Below are positions 28,990 to 37,858 of a stretch of 64,000 bases of DNA, piece by piece. The stretch is from Candidatus Caldilinea saccharophila (GTDB lineage Bacteria > Chloroflexota > Anaerolineae > Caldilineales > Caldilineaceae). A model generated the notes under the pieces. It searched no databases. It saw only the letters and a program-made list of their open reading frames with translations, and was not told where the DNA came from. The stretch covers positions 124,001-188,000 of the forward strand of contig JADJVW010000004.1 in NCBI GenBank assembly GCA_016710365.1, read 5' to 3'. A program made the position numbers and the translations under genes. Each line of letters starts with the position of its first letter. Within the stretch, counting starts at the first letter, position 1.

Positions 28990-31900
28990 CTACTGCCCAC
29001 TTTCCGCCAGGACAGCACGGAAACCGATAGAGCCTTCACCGTCATAGGTTATCGCACCGCTGAGCGTGCCGCCACCGTCATCTGAGGAGACATCAATGGC
29101 GACGATGCTTTGTGCGTCACGATTGCCCAAGACCCAAGCGCCGCCCGGGTTCCACGCTGCGTCTTCACCACCCCATTGGTTTTCGGCCACATAGGTGTTC
29201 TGCGCTGTCCTGGTGGCTCTGAAGCCGATAGGTCCTTCACCTGCGTAGGTCATCGTCCCAACAAGGGTCTGCCCTCCATCACTCGAGCTGGCGTTGAGAG
29301 CCACCACGCGCTGCTCTGGGCGGCCACCGATAATCCACGCCCCTCCGTCATTCAGGGGCGTCATCACCACCCCATTGGTTTTCGACATTGTACAGATTGC
29401 TCTCTGAATCGGTGCTATTTGAAGCGATAGTCTCGTCTGTCAGGTCTGAAGAATCCGGCAGCGTACTTGTGACATCCCCGGAAGCGATCAAGGTCTGCTC
29501 CGTCGTTGCATTCCACACGCGCACGACGCCGCCGTTGCCGCCGGAGGCGAGATGAGCGCCGTCCGGCGACCAGGACACGCCGCGCACTGCTGCGGTGTGT
29601 CCTTCCAGCGTGGCCAGGGGTTCGCCGGTTGCCACATCCCACACGCGCACGGTGGCGTCACCCGACCCGGAGGCCAGTTGGCTGCCGTCCGGTGACCATG
29701 CCACGCTGCCGGCTGGGCCTGTATGGCCTTCCAGGGTGGCCAGGGGTTCGCCCGTCTCCACATCCCATACCCGCACCGTGTTATCAAACGAGGAGGAGGC
29801 AAGACGGCTGCCATCCGGCGACCAGGCCACGCTGAGGACGCCATCGGTGTGGCCTTCCAGGGTGGCCTGGGTTTCGCTAGTCTCCACATCCCACACGCGT
29901 ACAGTCCCATCCAGCGAGGCGGTTGCGATCCGGCTACTATCCGGCGACCACGCCACGCCCGAAACCTCTTCGTTATGACCCTGAAGCGTGTTCAGAACTT
30001 CACCTGTCTCTGCATCCCATACGCGGACGCTGCTGTCACCGCTCCCAGCGCCAGAGGCGATCCGGCTGCCGTCCGGCGACCACATCACACTGGTCACGCC
30101 GGCGGTGTGGCCTTCGAGAATAGCCAGGTTTTCGCCCGTCTCTGCATCCCACACCCGCACGGTGCGATCATAGGAAGCAGACGCAACTTTGCTGCCGTCC
30201 GGCGACCATGCCACACCGCGGATGCCATCGGTGTGTTCGTCAAAGATGGTCAGGATTTCTCCTGCCCTCTGGTTCCAGATGCGCAGCGTGCCGTCGCCGG
30301 TTCCGTAGGCGATGCGATCATCGGTTGGTGACCACGCTGCGCTGAGCACGGCAACGCCGAGACCCACGACTTCCGCACGCACATCCCACTGCTCTCTGAC
30401 TTGGAACGCCTCCCGACTCCACAACTGCACGGTGGCGTCACCAACTCCAGTGGCAAGCTGGTTGCCACTTGGCGACCATGCAATGCTGTTCACGTAGTCG
30501 ACAAAGCCTTCCAAGGTCACTACGGTCGTCTCGGACGCTATATTCCACACTCGTATGGTCTGATCTGCTGACCCAGAGGCGAGTTGGGCGCCGTCCGGCG
30601 ACCAGGCCACACTGCGCACGCCGTTGGTGTGGCCTGCAAGGGTGCTGAGGAAAGCGTCAAACGCCATATCCCATATCCGTACAGCGCCATCGTCAGAACC
30701 AGAGGCCAGGCGGCTGCCATCCGGCGACCAGGCGACGCTCCAAACCCGATCCGTGTGACCCTCATAGGTCGCGAGGGACTCGCCCGTAGCCGCATCCCAC
30801 ACCCGCACGGTCGCGTCGTCCGAACTGGAGGCGAGTTCGCTCCCGTCCGGCGACCAGGCCACGCTGTTGACCTCGCCCGTGTGGCCGGACAAGGTATTTT
30901 CTACGCTCCCTGTGGCAGCGTTCCAGACGCGTACAGTGCCGTCGGCGGAGCCAGAGGCAAGCCGGCTGCCGTCTGGCGACCAGGCTACACTGCGCACTGC
31001 ATCAGCATGATCTTCCAGCACAGCCACGACCTCGCCCGTTGCTGCATCCCACACCCGCACCGTCGCATCGGCGGCGCCAGAGGCGAGCTGCGCGCCGTCC
31101 GGCGGCCAGGCCACGCTGTAGACGCTGGCGGTATGGCCTTCGAGAACGGCCAGTTCTTCTCCTGTCGCCGCATCCCATACCCGCACAGCGCCATCGTCCG
31201 ATGCAGAGGCGAACTGGCTGCCATCCGGTGACCAGGCCATGCTCCACACAGCACTGGTGTGGCCGGCAAGGGTGGATTGAAGCTGCCACGTCTCCACGGT
31301 CTCTGGGGCAACAGTCACAACCTCTGGGTAGAGCGCCGGGATTTGATCGGCCTCTTCCTTGGTGATCTCGCGCACCTCGGTTACGTCGGGTAGAACCACA
31401 CTGGCGCCCGGTTGACCCAGCGCGCCGCCTGTGTAGACCAGGAGATCCCAGTCACTTTGACTGATCAGAACGCTATTGTCATAGCTGGGATCGTCGTTGT
31501 AGCCGCGGTTGATATTCGCGCTCGCTGACTCTTCGTATGTTTTGTCACAGTTCCAATCCAGCTTGTCGGCTGCCTTGTCGGTGTTGGTGATGCGCTCGTC
31601 TGGGCAGAACCAGTATGTACCATACACGTCAGTGATAGCAGTGGCGCCGGTGATGACAGTGGTGTTGGTGATGATGCCCTGTGTCTCATTTAGCTTGTTC
31701 TCATCAAGGTCGGGCAATTTAAAGCGCGAATAGTCGAAATTGCCCTGAGTTTTATTACGGATGAGACCGTGAAACTGGAATGCATAACTCATCACACTCA
31801 GATAGTTGGGCTTGTAGTTGGTATGGTCCGGCCCGCCGTGGCGCAGTCCAAGGTTATGACCAAGCTCGTGCATAAAAGTGCCTGCCTGGTCCCATGAAGT

Positions 31901-33335
31901 GCCGACGTCGTCTTGCCAACCGCCCAGGCTGACGATGAAGTCACTTGCACCGCTGGCAAAGGCGGCGGGGTTGCGCGACTGCCCACTTGAACCGTTGTAG
32001 CTCTCCGGCAGCCGGTGAATCCACATGCTGTAGTGGAAGACAGCGGCCCGACCTGGTGTAAAGTGAGTCTCTTTGATCGCATCAAAGGCAGCCCAACTAT
32101 AGCCGCCAACGTCCTCTCCCAAGTTGGTGGTGTGCGTAAGCGCATCGCTGTTGCTGAGCGCACCCCATGTCTTTGCCTCTCCAGAGCCATAGGTGAGTGG
32201 CGCATTCTTGCCATAATCCACATGTAGTTGGATGCCCGTGGCGCCATCCACATTGGTCACAGGCGCGTTTTTGAAGGCAGTCACAGTGTCCGTGATCGCC
32301 TTCGCTATTGGCTGGTGCGTGTGGATGAGCTTTCCTTCTGCGTCTTTCTCTTCCATGTAGTCAACTTCGATGAAGATATCCTTGCGCTGCGGATTTGCGC
32401 CCATAGCGGGCAGGTTCACAAACTCGGTCACGCCGCCGACGGTCACGGTCAGACCGTTGGTTTCCCACAGATCAAGCAGGCCGTCGCCATCAGTGTCCAC
32501 CGACGCACCCTCTTCGCAGTTTGGATCTTCGCTCCAGAAGAAGTTGTCGAGAAAGACGGCGGAATCGTAAACGGAGTCGCCCAGATCCTGAATGGAGAAG
32601 TAGAGATCGATCGTGCTGCCTGGCACCACGGCAGTCCTTGCGCGCAGAGGGGGGGTTCCGCCATCATAGGTTGTCCCCGTGTTGGCGGCTACGCCAAAGC
32701 TGGTATTGACAGAGATAATGTTGCCTTCCGTGTCAAAGGCAAAGTTGCCTGGCGCGTCTACTGAATTGTTCACGATAGGCAGATTGGACTCGGTAAGCTG
32801 CGCGGTGAACGTATCGTTGAAGTCTGACCCAACATACTCCGTGAACTCTTCCGAGTAGTAGGCAAAGCCAAAGCTGGCGCAATTGATGGTCTCCGGCACT
32901 TTCAACTGCAGGTGGAGTCGAACCAGATCCTGTCCCTGGTCATTATTGAGCCCGTCCAGTTCGGTGGAAAGTCTATCCGAGTCGTTTGGTTTGCCCGCGT
33001 CCGCGGCAAGACCCGTGGCGAGGACCGCAAAGGTCGCCCCCCTCGCTGGGAAATCCAGCGCCCCCAAGCGCCGTCTCGACGATGGCGACGCCATTCGGAT
33101 CGCTGCCCATCAGGTCAGCGGATACAATATCATCCGCGCGCACGTCCATCGCCAGCGCCAGGTTGCGCGCGGCGTCATCTGTGTTTTGCCTCACTGCGTT
33201 GCTGCTGACGGCTGACATTCCGCCTATATCACCGGATGTTGCGCTGGCTGGTTGGATCCCGCCCAACAGCAGCGCCAACACCAGCAGCAGCGGTAAAAAC
33301 CGCCGGTGTTTCTTCTGTTTGAATGCACTTACCAT
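28990..33335 (-). CDS. Secreted zinc peptidase with 14 WD40 repeats and C-terminal OAA-type lectin, two apparent frameshifts
   Basis: About 1447 codons. Start ATG 33335 after AGGAGGAG. A signal peptide (RRFLPLLLVLALLLGG, cleaved near ASA) precedes a choice-of-anchor-L-like beta domain (ADDIVSADLMGSD; INCASFGFAYYSEEFTEYVG). The first frameshift is at a G6 run near 33050 (FPSEG/ATFAVLATG). A calcium-type motif DTDGDGLLDLWE follows, then a zincin with HELGHNLGLRHGG and Met-turn YLSVMSYAF. From about 31290 to 29510 there are 14 WD40 repeats of the type LEGHTxxVxSVAWSPDGSxL / VRVWDxxTGE, enough for two seven-bladed propellers. The tail holds two OAA repeats: ENQWGG...GGAWIIGG...GEGPIGFRA and ENQWGGEDAAWNPGGAWVLG...GEGSIGFRA. 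The second frameshift (two bases lost near 29360) lies within the first OAA repeat. OAA-type lectins bind high-mannose glycans. Presumed extracellular; single gene with its own terminator. Confidence 0.85.
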
Positions 33336-33887
33336 GTTGAGAACTCCTCCTCATGATTTCACGATTTGCTCTTTGCCTGATGCTGGGCAAGCAGTGTAGC
33401 AAGCTGCTATGCATCTGCGGGCGCTCCGGCGTCTACCGTGAACGGCTTGACTCCCCCCCCGTTTGCTTCCCTTGATTACAGATCGGGGGTCTACATATTT
33501 GTCTCCTTCATCCATAAGGTTTGGGTCTAGAGGGCCTATCATACAGAACAAGCGCTTCGAAAATGCTTCCAAAACGCTTACAATCTATTTGTGGGGCGCT
33601 TCCACTCTTGGTGCAAGGGGGGATTTGCCGTCCATCCAGTATGATATTAATCGGGGCGCCGGTGGCACAGGAGCAGTCGGACAGCAGAAACAAGCAAGCC
33701 TGGTGGGGAGGAAATTGTCGTAGAGCAAGGCAGTGATATGCGAGCTGGCTCGATCATTCACTTGCAGAATAGGGTTCCGGACGGCGGATATGCTGACACG
33801 TGCGGACGCGTACAAGACAAAGCTGAGTTTTGAAACGTTATCCGCACCATCTGTGGTCTATTTCTACGATAAGCCGTATCGCCAGAG
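33336..33887. other. Mostly non-coding region with one gene fragment
   Basis: 552 bases between the large secreted protein and the endonuclease III gene. The first 150 bases should hold the promoter of the minus-strand gene; no hexamer pair was identified. No complete gene is supported. A 31-codon fragment at 33738-33833 has protein-like character. Confidence 0.4.
33738..33833 (+). pseudogene. Possible fragment of a secreted beta-trefoil-like protein
   Basis: The short frame MRAGSIIHLQNRVPDGGYAD, then TCGRVQDKAEF, has the look of bacterial exported repeat proteins that carry HLQN and GYLDTCG in each repeat. Only one partial repeat is seen and no ribosome site precedes it. Family assignment is from memory of the motif and is weak. 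Confidence 0.25.
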
Positions 33888-34397
33888 CTACTCAATTTGT
33901 TGGTCTTGAGCACACAGCCGCTGGTAGTAGCATAGGTCAGTGAGCACACAGCGCGTGCATTGCGGCGCCTGGTAGTGACAGACTTTCTGGCCGTGCAGCA
34001 TCAGCAACTCGTGATTGTCGTAGATTTGCTGCGCGTCCCAGTCCGGCAGCAGTTGCGACTGGAGCAGCGCATGGGCGGCGACCGTCCCCACCTTGTCACC
34101 GATCAGCCCGACGCGCTGGGCCACCCGATGATGATGGCTGTCGACCGGCAGGGCTGGCTTGCGCAGCGTGCTGAAGAGCAGCACCGCCGCGCTCGTCTTT
34201 GGCCCGACGCCGCTCATCGACTCCAGCCAGGCGCGCGCCGCTACAATCTCCAGGTCAGCCAGGAAATCAAGCGAGAGTATGCCGTCACAGCGGGCGGTGA
34301 TCTCGCGCAATACCTGCTGGATGCGCGGCGCCTTCTGTTCAGGCCAGCGCACACCGGCAAGCAACGTCTCCACAAGAATCCGCCTAACCCGCACCAT
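33888..34397 (-). CDS. Endonuclease III-like DNA glycosylase, N-terminally truncated
   Basis: HhH-GPD base-excision enzyme fragment, 169 residues against about 210. The helix-hairpin-helix is LESMSGVGPKTSAAVLLFST, with the catalytic Lys at GPK. The catalytic Asp is in LPVDSHHHRVAQRVG. The 4Fe-4S cluster ligands follow the C-x6-C-x2-C-x5-C pattern (CHYQAPQCTRCVLTDLC). The first 45-50 residues of the usual fold are absent and do not appear in other frames upstream. About 22 bases upstream is a sequence identical to 12 bp of the IS66 terminus in this window, which may mark an old insertion or deletion. Activity is doubtful. Confidence 0.75.
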   Translation of the reverse strand: MVRVRRILVETLLAGVRWPEQKAPRIQQVLREITARCDGILSLDFLADLEIVAARAWLESMSGVGPKTSAAVLLFSTLRKPALPVDSHHHRVAQRVGLIGDKVGTVAAHALLQSQLLPDWDAQQIYDNHELLMLHGQKVCHYQAPQCTRCVLTDLCYYQRLCAQDQQIE

Positions 34398-34419
34398 CCG
34401 TGGTCTATTCTTGCGATGA

Positions 34420-34431
34420 CTGAATAGTTAC
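34420..34431. repeat. Solitary IS66-type terminus
   Basis: CTGAATAGTTAC is identical to the last 12 bp of the IS66-like element at 3595-5160, ending in the family GTTAC tip. No matching second end was found nearby. Confidence 0.3.
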
Positions 34432-34530
34432 CCTGGAAGATGGTAGACCAGCATGAATTTACAACCTAAGTAACAGTAGAGTGTTGCCAGTGGAGCGTCA
34501 ACCAAGAGGCTTGGGTTTGGCAGATGAAAG

Positions 34531-34630
34531 GGAACACAGATAAACGCCGATAGACCCAGATAGACACAGATGCCTGGCTGCTTGGCTCTTATCTGCGCTT
34601 ATCCGACTTCATCTGTGCCTATCTGCGTGC
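34531..34630. repeat. CACAGAT-type intergenic inverted repeat
   Basis: ACACAGATAAACGCCGATAG, ACCCAGATAGACACAGATG and then, inverted, CATCTGTGCCTATCTGCG form a quasi-palindrome built from short units. It lies between the truncated endonuclease gene and the next gene. The same style of repeat is seen at 57878-57968 and 55525-55625. Confidence 0.6.
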
Positions 34631-34672
34631 GCTTACGGTCGCTCTACCCAAAGTTTGACCCTTGACGGGCTA

Positions 34673-35099
34673 CTAGCTGCGACCGATCCAGCGATGGACG
34701 CTCTCGGTATACTGCCGGTATGGTTCACCAAACTTGGCGACAAGATAACGCTCCTCGGGGAGCGATGAGGATGAAATGGCAAGCAACCAGGGACGGCAGG
34801 AGAAGCATCAAAGCCCAAGGCGCATTCAAGCTCAGCGCAAGCCCTGCCAGCAGCAGAATGCCGCCCAGATAAAGAGGGTTTCTCGAGATCGAAAAGACGC
34901 CTGTGGTGATGATCTCGCTGGTGGCGCGTCCGGGATCGGTTGGTTGGTTGCATCGGGCAAACTCGCTGCGTGCAAGCACGACGAGCCCAATGCCTGCAAC
35001 GATCAGCATCGCACCGATGAGAATGCGGGCTGGCGACATGAATTCGCGTGGCAATGAGAGCGGGACGGCTATTGGACATAGCCTGCACCGGCGAAGCAC
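34673..35099 (-). CDS. Isoprenylcysteine methyltransferase-like membrane protein, one apparent frameshift
   Basis: Small membrane methyltransferase-like protein of the ICMT/PEMT type, about 140 codons from GTG 35099, or 120 from ATG 35039. Two to three membrane spans (RILIGAMLIVAGIGLVVLAR; LGGILLLAGLALSLNAPWAL). The family motif GVFSISRNPLYLGGI is present. One base is out of frame near 34757; the second frame gives PEERYLVAKFGEPYRQY, then TESVHRWIGRS, which is the typical ICMT end (EExxL...Y...V.RW). The acceptor is unknown. The start choice is uncertain because neither has a strong ribosome site. Confidence 0.72.
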
Positions 35100-35108
35100 T
35101 TCAGTTCC

Positions 35109-36756
35109 TCACGCAGGCGTTGGATTTTCCTGAAACGGCCTGACCCGGACGCGCGGCAGCGTCACCGGCAGCACCCCTTGCGCCTCCATCTCGCCGAGCC
35201 AGACCTTGACCGCGGCACGCTGCGACACCACAGCATCCCCATAGGCTACGATCAGATTGGGAATGTGCGGCAGCTCGTAGAGCAGGTAGGGACTGCCAAA
35301 GCTGGTGTAGAAGACGTGCGGGTGCTCGGTAAAGAGCGCGCGCCACCCCCACGTGCCAAAGCTGTCCAGGACAATACGCGCCGTGCCCATCGTCGACATC
35401 GGCGTGACGCAGACGTTGACAAAGACGGCGTCGCACTGCTGGGCCAACTCCTGCAACTCGGCCGTCTTGGGGTTGAGCAGGTGCTCGACCGCAAAGCCGC
35501 GCTGGCGTAGCTCCGCATCGAAGACCTCCAGGTCTTTCTGACCAAAGAAGGGGTTGAGTTTGGCAACGGTCACGGTAAGGACGCTGGCGCCGGGGGCGAG
35601 CCGAGCCGGCAGTTGCTCGGCGCCGCGCAGCACGGTGATGCTCTTGTCCGCCATTGCCTGCGCCGCGTGGGCAAACGTCGCCTGTTGCTCGGCGGTCGGC
35701 GCAGATCCCAAGGGTGCAGCGACGAGGTTGAGCTGCGCTTTCATGGCCAGCACGCGGCGGGCGGATGCGTAGATGCTCTCCTCGCTCAGCCGCCCTTCTC
35801 GCACCGCCTGCCGCACATAGCCCAGGTCGTGATCCGGGTCGGCGCCCAGATAGAGATCGATGCCGGCTGCCAGGCTGGCGACGATGCGCTCGGCGGGCGC
35901 GGCGCGGGTGGTAAGCCCGGCCATGCTCGTGCTGTCGGAGACGATGAGGCCGGTGGAAGCCCAACTCCTGGCGCAGGAGGTCGATCAGCAGGGTGCGGCT
36001 GAGGGTGGCGGGCGGCGCGGCGTCGGGATCGGCGCGGTAGCCCTGATAGTCGGGCAACGAGATGTGGCCCGGCATGATGGTCATGACGCCGGCCTCGATC
36101 GCGCGGCGCCACACTTCGCCGTAGGTCGCCCGCCACTGGTCAAAGGGCAGGGGGTTGACGCTGGTCACCAGATGCTGGTCGCGGTCGTCCATACCGTCGC
36201 CGGGGAAGTGCTTGGCCGTGGCGGCCACGCCGTGCTGTTGCAGCGCATGGATCAGGGCCGTGGCGAGGCGGCCCACCAGTTCGGGCTTGTCGCCCAGCGC
36301 GCGGATATTCGTGACCGGGTTGTCGAAGTTGTAGTTCAGGTCGATGTCAGGCGTCAGCACCCAGTTGACGCCGAGATGGCGCGCTTCGACCGCGGTGGCG
36401 CGGCCCAGTTCGGCGATCAGCGCTTCGTCGTTGGCCGCGCCGGCCGCCATGAGCATGGGGAAATCAGCGCCATAGTCCGGCCACTCGGCCGCGCCATGCT
36501 CCATATTGGCGACGACGAGCAGCGGAATGGCAGCGTGTTGCTGCACCTCACCGACGATCTGCCGGTAGGTGGCCGCAGATCTGGTGCGCACCGACATGCA
36601 GCCCACCGGTGTCTGCTCCAGCAATCTGAGCCAGGCGTCGGCGTCTTTTACCGGATGCGAAACATTGAAGAGTTGGGCGATCGCATGGTCGAGCGATAGG
36701 GCGTTGAGGGTGCGGTCGACCCACTGCTGCTGTTGCGGCGTGAGGTTATCGTGCAT
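35109..36756 (-). CDS. Glycoside hydrolase family 3 (beta-N-acetylhexosaminidase-like), one apparent frameshift
   Basis: About 549 codons. Start ATG 36756 with AGGAAAGG upstream. The catalytic barrel has VANMEHGAAEWPDYGADFPM, a NagZ-like region NFDNPVTNIRALGDKPELVG, and the family motif ATAKHFPGDGMDDRDQH. A one-base shift at about 35957 (extra C in TTCCACCGG) lies just before the nucleophile region LIVSDSTSMAGLTTRA, where Asp is the GH3 nucleophile. The second frame continues through GIDLYLGADPDHDLGYVRQA and a C-terminal alpha/beta sandwich. No signal peptide is seen. It may act in cell-wall recycling with murQ (55.7 kb), but the two are not adjacent. Confidence 0.85.
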
Positions 36757-37010
36757 GGTCGGTGGCCTTTCCTGTTGCTGGCTGCCAGTTTCCGATTGAG
36801 TGAGCGCGGCGTGAGCCAGGCGCCTGGCATCTAGTGCGGAATCAAGCAACTGGCTGCTGATTTCTCCAGGCGGGGGTCAAGCCTGGCGTTATGCATACAC
36901 TGACCCCGTGCCGGTTGATTATCGATCAAAGTGGTGAATCAGGCAATCGTCTGCGATCAGCAGAGGTCATCTTCTAGCAAGCTCCAAAGCTTTCTGGAAG
37001 ATCGTAGCTA

Positions 37011-37720
37011 GTAGGTCGGGCTACCAGCCCGACGTAGCTTTCCTCCTCTGGTTGCGCTTTGTCGCTCTCCGGCGGCCCGACCTACGGCTACGGCTGGTGG
37101 ATGTCATCTGCATCGTTGATGCGACATCGTCGGGCTGGTAGCCCGACCTACGGTGAACAATCGCGTAGCTAGTAGGTCGGGCTACCAGCCCGACGGAGCT
37201 TCCCTCCTCTGGTTGGCTTTTGTCGCCCTCCGGCGGCCCGACCTACGGCTACGGCTGGTGGATGTCATCTGCATCGTTGATGCGACATCGTCGGGCTGGT
37301 AGCCCGACCTACGGTGAACAATCGCGTAGCTAGTAGGTCGGGCTACCAGCCCGACGTAGCTTTCCTCCTCTGGTTGCGCTTTGTCGCTCTCCGGCGGCCC
37401 GACCTACAGCTACGGCTGGTGGATGTCATCTGCATCGTTGATGCGACATCGTCGGGCTGGTAGCCCGACCTACGGTGAACAATCGTAGCTAGTAGGTCGG
37501 GCTACCAGCCCGACGGAGCGTCCCTCCTCTGGTTGCGCTTTGTCGCTCTCCGGTGGCCCGACCTACGGCTACGGCTGGTGGATGTCATCTGCATCGTTGA
37601 TGCGACATCGTCGGGCTACCAGCCCGACCTACGGTGAACAATCGTAGCTAGTAGGTCGGGCTACCAGCCCGACGTAGCTTTCCTCCTCTGGTTGGGCTTT
37701 GTCGCCCTACCGCCGCTCCA
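37011..37720. repeat. Tandem array of about 4.4 palindromic 160-bp units
   Basis: Units begin at 37011, 37172, 37333, 37492 and 37651 (spacing 161, 161, 159, 159); the last is partial. Each unit opens with GTAGGTCGGGCTACCAGCCC and closes with the exact inverse of its 23-bp start, followed by about 20 bases of linker (GGTGAACAATCGCGTAGCTA). A third copy of the core, GGCGGCCCGACCTACGG, is in the middle. Unit 4 has its closing palindrome written in the opposite sense. AGCTCCAAAGC sequences flank the array on both sides. No coding potential; 36757-37010 holds nothing else recognised. Confidence 0.9.
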
Positions 37721-37858
37721 TTGCGGAACAGCTTCCAGGAAGCTCCAAAGCTTCCTGGAAGAGGGTAGACCCGTTCCCCGGAAGCCGCGCTGTGCTATAC
37801 TACGCCGAGCAGCGACCGCTGCATCGAGCCATCCAAACGATCGGAATTACTTGCCGCC

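Noticed and set aside
29510..31290. Tandem DNA repeat of about 126 bp
   Set aside because: It is explained by the WD40 coding repeats; the protein period of about 42 residues accounts for it fully.
33463..33723. 86-codon plus-strand frame as a gene
   Set aside because: No ribosome site, no family resemblance, and composition like non-coding sequence.
37011..37720. Regular repeat spacing that might suggest a CRISPR array
   Set aside because: Units are about 160 bp, the whole unit is conserved, and there are no unique spacers.
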